64,000 nucleotides of DNA, taken from the NCBI GenBank assembly GCA_020636915.1, contig JACJWV010000006.1, forward strand, positions 1 to 64,000, written 5' to 3'. The notes under the pieces are model-generated. The model had not been told where the DNA came from and ran no database searches. It saw nothing but the letters and a program-made list of their open reading frames with translations. Shown here in pieces: positions 46,090-54,931 of the stretch. The position numbers and the translations under genes are program-made. The stretch is from Nocardioides sp. (GTDB lineage: Bacteria; Actinomycetota; Actinomycetes; Propionibacteriales; Nocardioidaceae). Each line of letters starts with the position of its first letter. The first letter of the stretch is position 1.

Positions 46090-46649
46090 CGTCTGCTCCT
46101 GTCCACGCTGTCGAGGTCGGCCGGGTCGGCGGGGTCGGCGGGCTCCGCGGGCTCCGTGGCGGACACCCGGAGCTTCGCCAGGGCACGCGAGAGCGTGCTC
46201 TTGACGGTGCCGGGGCTGACCCCGAGCTCGCCGGCGACGTCCGCCTCCGAGAGGTCGAAGTAGTGGCGCAGCACCACCACGCGGCGCTCTCGCTCGGAGA
46301 GCGTCAGCAGCAGGCGGACCAGCTCGTCGCGCTCGTCGGTCGCCCGGTGCCCGTCGCGCGGGTCGGCGAGGTGCGCGAGTGCGGTGTCTCCCGTCTCGCG
46401 CCACCGACGTCGGCGCAGCCGGTCGATGTTGACGTTGACCAGCACCTTGCGTGCGTAGGCGTGCGCGTCACCGCGCCGGACCCGGCGCCAGGCGGCGTAG
46501 GTGCGCTCCAACGAGACCTGGGCCAGGTCCTCCGCGAGGTGCCCGTCCCCGCACAGCAGGTACGCCGACCGCCGCAGCCGTGGCCATGCCGCGACCGCGA
46601 ACTCGTCGAACTCCTGCTCCGGGTCCGGGCGTGGTCCCGAGTCCTCCAC
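46086..46649 (-). CDS. SigE-family (ECF, group SIG41-like) RNA polymerase sigma factor
   Basis: A 187-aa ECF-like sigma factor. Region 2: EQEFDEFAVAAWPRLRRSAYLLCGDGHLAEDLAQVSLERTYAAWRR. Region 4: LTLSERERRVVVLRHYFDLSEADVAGELGVSPGTVKSTLSRALAKL. GTG 46649 (VEDSGPRPDP) is preferred to the in-frame GTG 46679 because AGGAGG lies six bases before it. The tail is a degenerate AEPADPADPAD repeat. It is co-translated with the membrane partner downstream. Confidence 0.9.
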   Translation of the reverse strand: MEDSGPRPDPEQEFDEFAVAAWPRLRRSAYLLCGDGHLAEDLAQVSLERTYAAWRRVRRGDAHAYARKVLVNVNIDRLRRRRWRETGDTALAHLADPRDGHRATDERDELVRLLLTLSERERRVVVLRHYFDLSEADVAGELGVSPGTVKSTLSRALAKLRVSATEPAEPADPADPADLDSVDRSRR

Positions 46650-46759
46650 CGTCGACCTCCTGGGGTGTGTCCGTTCCACCCCTCTCTACGCACCCGGGGT
46701 GCCGGAGGTTGAGCGGCCACCCCCCTTTTCGGGCCGGCCCGCCTCCGCGGGAGGCGCCG

Positions 46760-47788
46760 CTACCCGAAGAAGACCTGCGCCTCGCCGTACTCCCGCGGGC
46801 TCACCAGCTTCAGCTCGCCGGTGCCCTCGATGAGCGGCACCCGCACGATGTCGGTGCCGCGCAGCGCCATCATGGTGCCGAAGTCGCCGTCGGCCACCGC
46901 GGCGATCGCCTGGAGGCCGAACCGGGTGGCGAGCCACCGGTCGAACGCGGTGGGCGTGCCGCCGCGCTGGATGTGGCCGAGCACGACCGCGCGGGCCTCC
47001 TTGCCGGTGCGGCTCTCGATCTCCTGAGCGAGCCGGTCGCCGATGCCGCCGAGCCGGACGTGCCCGAACTCGTCGAGCTCGCCCGAGACCAGCGTCATGC
47101 TGCCGCCCTCGCGCGGAACGGCGCCCTCGGACACGACCAGGATCGGGGCGTAGTGGGACTCGAAGCGGCTCTCGACCAACGCGCAGACCTCGTCGATGTC
47201 GAAGGGCTGCTCGGGGATGAGGACGATGTTGGCGCCGCCGGCGATCCCGGAGTGCAGCGCGATCCAGCCGGCGTGCCGGCCCATCACCTCGACCACGAGG
47301 ACCCGGTGGTGGGACTCGGCGGTCGTGTGGAGCCGGTCGATGGCCTCGGTCGCGATGTTGACCGCGGTGTCGAAGCCGAAGGTGAAGTCGGTGCCCGACA
47401 GGTCGTTGTCGATCGTCTTGGGCACGCCCACGACGTCGACGCCGAGGTCGGCGAGCTTGGTCGCGACGCCGAGGGTGTCTTCCCCGCCGATCGCGACGAG
47501 GGCGTCCACGCCGTCCTTGGCGAGGTTCTCCTTGATCTTCTCCACGCCGTGGTCGAGCTTGAACGGGTTGGTGCGCGAGGACCCGAGGATGGTGCCGCCG
47601 CGCGGCAGGATGCCGCGGCACTGCTCGATCCCCAGCTCCATCGTCACCCCCTCCAGGGGGCCCCGCCAGCCGTCGCGGTAGCCGACGAACTCGAACCCGT
47701 GCTCCTTGACCCCCTTGCGCACGACCGCACGGATCACGGCGTTGAGGCCCGGGCAGTCCCCGCCTCCGGTGAGAACTCCGACGCGCAT
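46760..47788 (-). CDS. 6-phosphofructokinase, probably pyrophosphate-type
   Basis: A 342-aa PfkA-family enzyme. It has VLTGGGDCPGLNAVIRAVV, GTILGSSRTNPFK, VAIGGEDTLGVATKL, VPKTIDNDLSGTDFTFGFDTAV, EVMGRHAGWIAL and GHIQRGGTPTAFDR. In this family, Asp at the GGED position and Lys in PKTIDND mark PPi-dependent enzymes, whereas ATP enzymes usually carry Gly there. PPi use is therefore suggested, not proven. ATG 47788 has AGGAGC seven bases upstream. It lies 59 bases after the paralogous PFK gene. Confidence 0.9.
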   Translation of the reverse strand: MRVGVLTGGGDCPGLNAVIRAVVRKGVKEHGFEFVGYRDGWRGPLEGVTMELGIEQCRGILPRGGTILGSSRTNPFKLDHGVEKIKENLAKDGVDALVAIGGEDTLGVATKLADLGVDVVGVPKTIDNDLSGTDFTFGFDTAVNIATEAIDRLHTTAESHHRVLVVEVMGRHAGWIALHSGIAGGANIVLIPEQPFDIDEVCALVESRFESHYAPILVVSEGAVPREGGSMTLVSGELDEFGHVRLGGIGDRLAQEIESRTGKEARAVVLGHIQRGGTPTAFDRWLATRFGLQAIAAVADGDFGTMMALRGTDIVRVPLIEGTGELKLVSPREYGEAQVFFG

Positions 47789-47847
47789 GTCAGCTCCTGG
47801 TCTCGAGGGATCGTTCCCAGCCCCGCCGACTCTAGTGGTCCCGCCGG

Positions 47848-49059
47848 TCAGACGGTGCCGAGCGGCTGGCCGATCTCCTGCAACATCTCGCGGAACCACG
47901 GCTGCGACGTGTCGAAGGCCTTGCCGCCCTTGACGCGCGGGAACTCGACGACGCGCAGCACGTCGCCGGCCTCCTCGTCGTGCCCGACGACACCGCTCTC
48001 GCCGCGCAGCGCCGCCTCGGCCGCGAGGTCGGCGCAGGCCCGGATCAGGGCGAGGTCCTCGCCGCCCGCCGGTGCGGACCGGGAGAAGTAGCCGCTCTTC
48101 TGCACCATGGTCTTCTCCGCCCCGACCATGCCGGCGAACTGCTTGGCGAACCACGAGCCGGGGTTGACGCTGTCGAGCTTGACGTGGCCGAACGCGTCCC
48201 GCTTCGGCTCCTCACCGCGCGAGAGCATCTCCTCGACGATCGTCGAGACGCCGGCGCCCTCGGAGAGGAAGACGTTGACGCAGCCGGTCTCGTCCATGAC
48301 CTTCCGCAGCCGCTCGGCCTCGGCGGCGATGTCGAGGTCGAGCTCGGGGACGTACACGCCGTGCACGTCCCACGTGCGCCGGTCGTTGCCGGCGAACCCG
48401 GAGAACTCCTGGGCGTCGAGCCAGGCCCGGTACCGCGCCGCGGTGGCGGCGGTCAGCCAGCCGCAGTGCCGGCCCATGACCTCGTGCACGATGAGCATCC
48501 GCGGGTTCGACGAGTGCTCGGCGACGATGTTGCGCGCGAACGACGCACCCTGCTCGGCGGCGGTCCAGGCACCGAGCGACTGGCGGATCGGCACGACGTC
48601 GTTGTCGATGGTCTTCGGCAGGCCCACGACGGTCAGCTCGTAGCCGTTCTCGTGCAGGTATGCCGCGAGGTCGGCGGCCGTCGTGTTCGTGTCGTCCCCG
48701 CCGATGGTGTGGAGCACGTCGACGCCGTCGCGCGTCAGCTGCTCGGCCGCCACGTGCAGCGGGTCCTGGCCGGCGGCCACCAGCCCGCGCTTGACGCAGT
48801 CCTTGACGTTGGTGAGCTTCACCCGGCTGTTGCCGATCGGGCTGCCGCCGAACCGGTGGAGCAGGTGGGCGCGCTCGCGGTCCTCCGGCGTCACGGTGAC
48901 GTACCGGCCACCGAGGAGCCCCGCGTAGCCGTCGAGGTAGCCGATGATCTCGATCTCCGGCTCGAGCTCGGTGTAGCGCTCGATGAGGGCGCCGACGGCG
49001 GAGGACAGGCAGGGCGCCAGGCCACCGGCGGTCAGCAGGGCGACGCGACGAACGGTCAT
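47848..49059 (-). CDS. Pyrophosphate--fructose 6-phosphate 1-phosphotransferase
   Basis: A 403-aa PFK paralogue. Motifs: RRVALLTAGGLAPCLSSAVGALI, GGSPIGNSRVKLTN, HTIGGDDTNTTAADLA, GLPKTIDNDVVPIRQSLGAWTAAE, HEVMGRHCGWLTAATA and KLDSVNPGSWFAKQFA. The GGDD and PKTIDND motifs indicate PPi as phosphoryl donor, which allows reversible action in glycolysis and gluconeogenesis. ATG 49059 starts MTVRRVALLTAGG. It is in tandem with the other PFK. Confidence 0.9.
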   Translation of the reverse strand: MTVRRVALLTAGGLAPCLSSAVGALIERYTELEPEIEIIGYLDGYAGLLGGRYVTVTPEDRERAHLLHRFGGSPIGNSRVKLTNVKDCVKRGLVAAGQDPLHVAAEQLTRDGVDVLHTIGGDDTNTTAADLAAYLHENGYELTVVGLPKTIDNDVVPIRQSLGAWTAAEQGASFARNIVAEHSSNPRMLIVHEVMGRHCGWLTAATAARYRAWLDAQEFSGFAGNDRRTWDVHGVYVPELDLDIAAEAERLRKVMDETGCVNVFLSEGAGVSTIVEEMLSRGEEPKRDAFGHVKLDSVNPGSWFAKQFAGMVGAEKTMVQKSGYFSRSAPAGGEDLALIRACADLAAEAALRGESGVVGHDEEAGDVLRVVEFPRVKGGKAFDTSQPWFREMLQEIGQPLGTV

Positions 49060-49097
49060 GATCGGCTCTTCTCGGAACTGGTTGAGTCTTTCCGAGA

Positions 49098-50351
49098 CTA
49101 AAGTACCTCCATCACCGCCCGGTTGGCGATGCGTTGGCCGGCGTGAGGCAGGACACGGCCGAGCCGGGCCGCCAGCGCGGCGCCGACCAGGGTCAGCCCG
49201 GCGACCGCCAGCCACAGGGGCGCGGCGCCGCGGTCGAGCAGCCACGCGAAGGCGACCGGTGTGACGGTGCCGGCGAGGCCCCACGCGAGCTGGATCAGCG
49301 ACAGGTAGCGGCCCCGGAGGTGCTCCGGCGCCGCCTCGGCCGACAGCGCTCCCAGCACCGGACCGCCGAGGAGCTCGCCGCCGGTGTAGACGACCGCGCC
49401 CGCGAGCAGCACCGCGGTCGCCACGACGACCGAACCGGCGCTGGCGCCCAGCATCACCACGAACGACGCCGCGAACACCACGTTGGTGAGCACGAGGACC
49501 CGCCAGCGCAGGTGGCCGGTCATCGCCCGGACCACCAGGCCCTGCCCGAAGCCGACCATCACGGTGTTGATCGTGAACACCGCACCCGTGACCCACCCGG
49601 GCAGCCCGAGCACGGTGACGGCGTAGACCGGCATCGCGAAGTTGAGGACCATCATCGCCGTCGAGTAGACGAGCTGGGTGAACCAGAGCAGCCGATAGGG
49701 GCGGTCGCCCAGCACCGTCGCCCAGGCGCCCTCCGGGGTCCGGTGCCCGCCGGTGTGGGTCGGCGGCACGGCGAGCAGCAGGACGAACGCGACGGCGTAC
49801 GACACGGCGTTGGCGAGGACGACCGCGAAGTACGCCGCGTCCGTGCCGATGGTGATCGCGACACCGGACACCAGGCCCCCGACGGCGAAGCCGACGTTGC
49901 GCAGCGCACCGAGGAACCCGAACCACTTCTCCCGCTCCCCCGGCTGGGAGATGGCGGCGACGATGTTGCCGTAGGAGCCCCAGAAGGCCGTGCGACCGAC
50001 GGCGACCACCACCGTCCACAGCGTCAGCCCGGCGAAGCCGTTGGTGACCAGGTAGGCCAGGAAGCCCACGAACTGCAGCAGGTTGCCCGCAAGGAGCAGC
50101 CGCTTGGCGCCGTACCGGTCGACGAGGCCGCCGATCAGGGGGCCTGCCGGCAGGGCGACCGCCGAGGCCACGGAGATGGCGGCGCCCACCTGGACCAGCG
50201 ACAGGTCGGTCGTGACGAGGAAGTAGAGCATCGAGACCGGCATGAACACGCCGCTGCCGACCGCGTCGATCGCGATGGCGGCGACGAAGCGGCGGTGGTG
50301 GTCGAGGGAGGGGAACCCGAGGCGCTCGGTGACACGGTCCAGCACCCGCAC
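49098..50351 (-). CDS. Major facilitator superfamily transporter
   Basis: A 417-aa, 12-helix MFS carrier. The loop 2-3 motif appears as GGLVDRYGAKRLLLAGNLLQFVGF. The second half opens near RLLWFTQLVYSTAMMVLNFAMPVYAVTV, and HLRGRYLSLIQLAWGLAGTVTP is the loop 8-9/10 region common in drug-efflux-type MFS. The substrate is unknown. Start is GTG 50351; it is divergent from the DUF1028 gene with a 65-base gap. Confidence 0.87.
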   Translation of the reverse strand: MRVLDRVTERLGFPSLDHHRRFVAAIAIDAVGSGVFMPVSMLYFLVTTDLSLVQVGAAISVASAVALPAGPLIGGLVDRYGAKRLLLAGNLLQFVGFLAYLVTNGFAGLTLWTVVVAVGRTAFWGSYGNIVAAISQPGEREKWFGFLGALRNVGFAVGGLVSGVAITIGTDAAYFAVVLANAVSYAVAFVLLLAVPPTHTGGHRTPEGAWATVLGDRPYRLLWFTQLVYSTAMMVLNFAMPVYAVTVLGLPGWVTGAVFTINTVMVGFGQGLVVRAMTGHLRWRVLVLTNVVFAASFVVMLGASAGSVVVATAVLLAGAVVYTGGELLGGPVLGALSAEAAPEHLRGRYLSLIQLAWGLAGTVTPVAFAWLLDRGAAPLWLAVAGLTLVGAALAARLGRVLPHAGQRIANRAVMEVL

Positions 50352-50416
50352 ATCCTCGGACCTGAACCGCGCTTGAAGGCAAGTCGGTATCGGCCGCGGA
50401 TCGCTAAGGTCGCCCC

Positions 50417-51238
50417 ATGACCTTCTCCATCGTGGCCCGGTCCGCAGACGGCGAGTCGTGGGGCGTGGCCGTCGCCTCCAAGTTCCTGGCCGTCGGGTCG
50501 GCGGTCCCGGCCGCTGTCGCGGGGGTCGGCGCGATCGCGACGCAGGCCGACGCCAACGTCGCCTACAAGGGCCAGGCCCTGGCCCACCTCGACGACGGCG
50601 CCACCGCGTCCGTCGCGCTGCAGCGGCTGCTGGAGGACGACGCGGGGCGCGAGCACCGCCAGGTCGGCATCGTCGACGTCGACGGCGGGGCGGCCAGCCA
50701 CACCGGGCACGAGTGCCTGGACTGGGCCGGCAGCGTCATCGGCGACGGCTACGCCATCCAGGGCAACATCCTCACCGGCGAGGAGGTGGTCGAGGCGATG
50801 GAGCAGGCCTGGCTGGCGTCGCCCGAGGACGCCCCGCTGGCGCGGCGGCTGCTCGGGGCGCTGACCGCCGGTGACGCCGCCGGGGGCGACTCGCGCGGGC
50901 GCCAGTCCGCGGCCCTGCTCGTGGTCCGGGACGGGGCCGGCTACGGCGGTCTCGACGACATCGCGGTCGACCTGCGCGTCGACGACGCGACCGCGCCGAT
51001 CCCCGAGCTGACCCGGCTGCTCGACCTCAACGACCTCTACCTCACCGCGTCGACGGAGGCCGAGAGGGTGCCGGTCACCCCCGAGCTCGAGGCGGAGCTC
51101 GAGGAGCTGGCCCGCGCGGCCGGCGCCGACAGCTTCCGCGCCTGGGTGGGCACCGAGAACTACGAGATGCGGGTCGCGGACGACGGCTCGTGGATCGACG
51201 AGCGGGTCCTGGAGATCATCCGCGGGACGCGGTCGTGA
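50417..51238 (+). CDS. DUF1028 family protein (Ntn-hydrolase-like)
   Basis: A 273-aa protein beginning MTFSIVARSADGESWGVAVASKFLAVGSAVPAA, the DUF1028 signature. It contains AIATQADANVAYKGQALAHL, GNILTGEEVVEAMEQAW and DSRGRQSAALLVVRD. DUF1028 proteins have an Ntn-hydrolase-like fold and are thought to be peptidase- or amidase-like; no substrate is known. ATG 50417 follows TAAGGT (50405-50410) by exactly six bases. It overlaps glpK by four bases (GTGA), so the two are co-translated. Confidence 0.87.
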   Translation: MTFSIVARSADGESWGVAVASKFLAVGSAVPAAVAGVGAIATQADANVAYKGQALAHLDDGATASVALQRLLEDDAGREHRQVGIVDVDGGAASHTGHECLDWAGSVIGDGYAIQGNILTGEEVVEAMEQAWLASPEDAPLARRLLGALTAGDAAGGDSRGRQSAALLVVRDGAGYGGLDDIAVDLRVDDATAPIPELTRLLDLNDLYLTASTEAERVPVTPELEAELEELARAAGADSFRAWVGTENYEMRVADDGSWIDERVLEIIRGTRS

Positions 51239-52701
51239 GCGTCCTGGCGATCGACGCCGGGACGACCGGCGTCACGGCGGTCGTCGTCGAGCGCGACGGC
51301 ACCATCGCGGTCAAGGGCTACCAGGAGTTCGCGCAGCACTTCCCCAGGCCGGGGTGGGTCGAGCACGCACCGGAGGAGATCTGGCAGGCCGCGCTCGAGG
51401 CCACCAGCCAGGTGCTCAAGGCGTACGACGCCGCCGAGCTCGAGGCGGTCGGCATCACCAACCAGCGCGAGACCGTCATGCTGTGGGACCGCGAGACCCT
51501 CGGCGCGCCCCGGCGGGCGATCGTCTGGCAGGACCGGCGGACCGCCGACCTGTGCACCCGGCTTCGCGAGGAGGGCCACGAGGACCGGGTCGGCGAGCTG
51601 ACCGGGTTGCGCCTGGACCCCTACTTCTCCGGCACCAAGCTGATGTGGTTGCGCGAGAACGAGCCGCACACCTGGGCGCTGGTCGAGTCGGGCCGCTACG
51701 CCGTCGGCACCGTCGACTCCTACCTGATCGCCCGGATGTCGCGCGGCACCTACCACGTCACCGACGTCTCGAACGCCTCGCGCACCCTGCTGATGGACCT
51801 CGCCACCGGCGAGTGGTCCGACGAGCTGTGCTCGCTGTTCGGCGTACCGCGCGACGCCCTCCCCGACCTGGTGCCGAACTGGGGTGAGCTCGCGGTCACG
51901 GACCCCGCCTCGTTCCTCGGCCTCTCGCTACCGATCTCCGGCGTGGCCGGAGACCAGCAGTCCGCCCTGTTCGGCCAGACCTGCTTCGACGTCGGCGACT
52001 CCAAGTGCACCTACGGCACCGGGTCGTTCGTGCTGACCAACACCGGCCCGACGGTGCCCACCACCGGCGCGCTGCTCGCCACGGCGGCGTGGAAGGACCC
52101 GTCCGGGGCGATCACCTACGCCAGCGAGGGTTCGATCTTCGTGACCGGTGCCGCCGTGCAGTGGCTGCGCGACGGCATCCAGATCGTCGGCTCGGCCGCC
52201 GAGACCCAGGCGGTCGCCAGCACGATCACCGACACCGAGGGCGTCGTCTTCGTGCCGGCGCTCACCGGGCTCGGCGCTCCCGACTGGGACCCGCACGCGC
52301 GCGGCATGATCATCGGCCTGACCCGCGGCACCACCCGAGCGCACGTCGTCCGCGCAACGCTCGAGGCCATCGCGTTCGAGGTCCGCGACGTGCTCGACAC
52401 GATGCCCTCCGTCTCCTCGCTGCGCGTCGACGGCGGCGCGGCCGCCAACGACCTGCTCTGCCAGATCCAGGCCGACCAGCTCGGCGTGCCGGTCGAACGC
52501 CCCGAGATCGTCGAGACCACCGCCCTGGGCGCGGCGTTCCTGGCCGGCCTCGGCGCGGGCGTCTGGTCCTCCACCGACGACCTGCGCCACACCTGGCACC
52601 TCGACCGCCGCTTCGAGCCGCGGGCCGACCGCGCCACGGCCGACGCCGCTCACACCCGCTGGCGCGACGCGGTCGAGCGGTCGAAGGGTTGGGCCGTCTA
52701 G
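51235..52701 (+). CDS. glpK: Glycerol kinase
   Basis: A 488-aa FGGY-family kinase that phosphorylates glycerol to sn-glycerol 3-phosphate. Signatures: VLAIDAGTTGVTAVVVERDG, GITNQRETVMLWDRET, WQDRRTADLCTRL, GVAGDQQSALFGQTCF, KCTYGTGSFVLTN, FVPALTGLGAPDWDPHARG and LRVDGGAAANDLLCQIQAD. GTG 51235 overlaps the DUF1028 stop. No glpF or glpD gene is next to it. It is slightly shorter than typical GlpK but has all core motifs. Confidence 0.92.
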   Translation: MSVLAIDAGTTGVTAVVVERDGTIAVKGYQEFAQHFPRPGWVEHAPEEIWQAALEATSQVLKAYDAAELEAVGITNQRETVMLWDRETLGAPRRAIVWQDRRTADLCTRLREEGHEDRVGELTGLRLDPYFSGTKLMWLRENEPHTWALVESGRYAVGTVDSYLIARMSRGTYHVTDVSNASRTLLMDLATGEWSDELCSLFGVPRDALPDLVPNWGELAVTDPASFLGLSLPISGVAGDQQSALFGQTCFDVGDSKCTYGTGSFVLTNTGPTVPTTGALLATAAWKDPSGAITYASEGSIFVTGAAVQWLRDGIQIVGSAAETQAVASTITDTEGVVFVPALTGLGAPDWDPHARGMIIGLTRGTTRAHVVRATLEAIAFEVRDVLDTMPSVSSLRVDGGAAANDLLCQIQADQLGVPVERPEIVETTALGAAFLAGLGAGVWSSTDDLRHTWHLDRRFEPRADRATADAAHTRWRDAVERSKGWAV

Positions 52702-52704
52702 AGC

Positions 52705-52797
52705 CGAGTCGGCGCATCTTGCCCGCCGGGAAGGCCCGAGTCGGCGCATCTTGCCCGCCGGGAAGGCCCGAGTCGGCGCATCTTGCCCGCCGGGGCC
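52705..52797. repeat. Three tandem 32-bp units after glpK
   Basis: CGAGTCGGCGCATCTTGCCC starts at 52705, 52737 and 52769, giving exact 32-bp spacing; the units are nearly identical (the third diverges at its end). They lie between convergent glpK and the sigma-partner gene. Each contains CCCGCCGGGAAGG, which can fold back imperfectly. A termination or mRNA-end role is possible. No spacers, so not CRISPR. Confidence 0.8.
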
Positions 52798-52807
52798 GGC
52801 CGAGCCG

Positions 52808-53428
52808 TCAGCTGCCGGCGTAGGCGAGGTCGAGGGTGTCGGTCCGTCCGGCCCAGCGCAGGGTCAGGTGCCAGCAGCCCGGACGGGGGAGGTCGACGAT
52901 CGAGGGACCGGGCCCGCCCTCGACCTCGCGGGTGACCGGGGCCGATCCGTCGGCGAGCGTGGCAGTGATGCGGAGCGACGAGCCGTCGCCGTACGGAGAG
53001 GCCCACAGGATCTTGTTGTTGTGGTCGTCGGCGGGTGGTGCGGCCAGCGGCTGGGCGAACAGGATCGCGACGATGTCGCCGCGATCACCGCGGACGTAGG
53101 ACGCGCGCGGCTCCGGGTCGGAGAATCCGGTGCGAGCCCACTCCGGCAGCACCCGACGCGGTACGACGTCGACGCACGAGCCGGCCGGTGGGGTCGACGT
53201 GGGTCCGGTCACGGCACCGTCCTGTCCGGCCTGCTGGAAGGGGTGGGCGGCCCAGACCGCCACCGGGAGAAGGACGACCACCGCAGCCCCGACGACCCCC
53301 ACCGAGACCCGGTGCCGCCGGCGGCGCCGGGCGCCCGCGGCCGCGAGCTCCCGCGCGGGCGCCGGTGCCACGTCCACGTCGTCGCTCGCTGCTCGCAGCA
53401 GCCCGGCGACCTCGTGCTCGCTGATCAT
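52808..53428 (-). CDS. Membrane-anchored partner protein of the second sigma factor
   Basis: A 206-aa protein from ATG 53428, overlapping the sigma gene stop. The N-terminus (MISEHEVAGLLRAASDDVDV) is cytoplasmic, followed by an Arg-rich stretch, one helix (VSVGVVGAAVVVLLPVAVWA) and an external beta-rich domain with two Cys (GSCVDVVP and PGCWHLTL), plausibly disulphide-bonded. It is likely to be an anti-sigma or sigma-linked protein by gene order; it is unrelated in length to the partner at 45127-46089 but has the same layout. Confidence 0.7.
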   Translation of the reverse strand: MISEHEVAGLLRAASDDVDVAPAPARELAAAGARRRRRHRVSVGVVGAAVVVLLPVAVWAAHPFQQAGQDGAVTGPTSTPPAGSCVDVVPRRVLPEWARTGFSDPEPRASYVRGDRGDIVAILFAQPLAAPPADDHNNKILWASPYGDGSSLRITATLADGSAPVTREVEGGPGPSIVDLPRPGCWHLTLRWAGRTDTLDLAYAGS

Positions 53429-53952
53429 CGGTCCTCCTCGTGGGTTCGGGTGACGAGCGCGTTGAGCGAGGCGTCAGCGGAGAGCAGGGCGATGGCGCGG
53501 GACGCCCGGCTCTTGACGGTCCCGGGAGCGATCCCGAGAACGGTCGCGATCTGGGCCTCGCTGAGGTCGGCGAAGTAGCGGAGCACGAGCACCTGCCGCT
53601 GCTCGGCGCCCAGGCGCGCGAGCGAGGCGCGGATGCTCTGGCTCAGGGCGACGTCGGCTGCGGGGTCGGAAGTGGGCGGCGGCTCCGGGAGGTCCCGGTG
53701 CGGGACCTCCCCGCGCCACCTGCGGCGCCGGCTGCGCGTGATGCCGTTGACGAGCACCCGGTAGACGTAGGCGTCGCGGTCGTCGGCCGCCGACACCCGG
53801 GGCCAGGCGCCGTAGCAGCGGACGAGCGCGTCCTGGACCGCGTCCTCCGCGTCGGTCCGGGCGCAACCGAGGAGGACCGCCGCACGCACCAGGCGCGCGT
53901 AGCGGGCGTCGACGAACGCCACGTAGTCCGCGTCGTCCTCGTCATGCTTCAC
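53425..53952 (-). CDS. SigE-family (ECF-like) RNA polymerase sigma factor
   Basis: A 175-aa sigma factor. Region 2: DYVAFVDARYARLVRAAVLLGCARTDAEDAVQDALVRCYGAWPRV. Region 4: LGAEQRQVLVLRYFADLSEAQIATVLGIAPGTVKSRASRAIALL. Start is GTG 53952. Same architecture and co-translated membrane partner as the sigma gene at 46086-46649, so the window holds two such modules within 7 kb. Confidence 0.9.
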   Translation of the reverse strand: MKHDEDDADYVAFVDARYARLVRAAVLLGCARTDAEDAVQDALVRCYGAWPRVSAADDRDAYVYRVLVNGITRSRRRRWRGEVPHRDLPEPPPTSDPAADVALSQSIRASLARLGAEQRQVLVLRYFADLSEAQIATVLGIAPGTVKSRASRAIALLSADASLNALVTRTHEEDR

Positions 53953-54024
53953 GGTCGTCCTCCGTCGGGTGCTCTCCTACCCCTGACGAGCACCTGGACC
54001 ACCTCGTCGGTTCCGAGGCTGCGA

Positions 54025-54921
54025 TCAGCCCCGGAGCTTCTCCAGTGCCGCCGCCGCGGCGTCGCGTGCCCTGGTCGCCTCCCGGACCGCCTCCTCGGTC
54101 TCGGTGCGGGCGTCCTCGGCGTCCGACAGGTCGTCGTCGACCTCCTCGGCGGCCGACTCGAGCTCGGCGATGCGACCGCGCAGCTCGTCGATCTCGGCCT
54201 GGATCTGCAGCCCGCGGGCCTCGAGGTCGTCGTACGCCGCCCTCGCCCCGTCGTAGGCCTCGGCGGCCTCCGCCAGGTCGGACTCGGCGGCGGCCAGCAG
54301 CTCCTCCGCGGCAGCGATCGCCTTCTGGTCCGCCTCGGGGTCCGGCACCACGTGGAGCTCTGCGCGTGGCGCCGGCGCGGCCTCGCGGGCGGTCGCGGTG
54401 AAGCCGAGGGCCTCCGGGACGGCCACGGAGCCGGCCACGTCGGCCGGGTCCAGCCCGGTGGTCGCGAGGGCGGCGACCAGCATCCCGCTGCGCACCGCGA
54501 GCGCGCACCGCTCGTCGACCATCGCCGCCGTCAACGTGGCCTCGACCTGGTCGGCGACCGCGTCGGTGACCTTGGTGCCCTCCTCCCTGGCGGTACGGCG
54601 CGCCTGCGTGGTGACCGCGGCGGTGAGCTGACGCCGCTGCCGCGTCAGCGAGCGCAGCTCCTCGCCCGACATCGACGCCTGGGCCTCCCGTAGCGCGGTC
54701 CCGACCGCCAGCACCTGCTCGACCTGCTCGGTCTCGCGGCGGACCAGCAGGTTGACGACCCAGGCCGCGGTCGAAGGCTTGGCCAGGGCCTTGACCGGTC
54801 CGGCGAGATCGCTGCCCTTGAGCTCCTTCGCCCGGGCGTCGCGCGCGGGGGTGAACTCGCTCAGCGGCAGGCCGTACAGCTCGTCGGCGATGCTCAGCAG
54901 GTCCCCGGGCAGCTCGGCCAT
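54025..54921 (-). CDS. Coiled-coil protein, unknown function
   Basis: A 298-aa soluble protein. The N-terminal part (LPLSEFTPARDARAKELKGSDLAGPVKALAKPSTAAWVVNLLVRR) is conserved-looking. The last ~115 residues are an Ala/Glu-rich coiled coil (AAAESDLAEAAEAYDGARAAY through ALEKLRG). No signal peptide or membrane helix. ATG 54921 follows TAGGAT (54934-54929) by seven bases. I recognise the type from other actinobacterial genomes but know no function. Confidence 0.77.
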   Translation of the reverse strand: MAELPGDLLSIADELYGLPLSEFTPARDARAKELKGSDLAGPVKALAKPSTAAWVVNLLVRRETEQVEQVLAVGTALREAQASMSGEELRSLTRQRRQLTAAVTTQARRTAREEGTKVTDAVADQVEATLTAAMVDERCALAVRSGMLVAALATTGLDPADVAGSVAVPEALGFTATAREAAPAPRAELHVVPDPEADQKAIAAAEELLAAAESDLAEAAEAYDGARAAYDDLEARGLQIQAEIDELRGRIAELESAAEEVDDDLSDAEDARTETEEAVREATRARDAAAAALEKLRG

Positions 54922-54931
54922 GACGGCGATC

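Noticed and set aside
52705..52797. Possible CRISPR array after glpK (also the 19-bp and 36-bp arrays)
   Set aside because: Repeats are directly abutting with no unique spacers and no cas genes are present.
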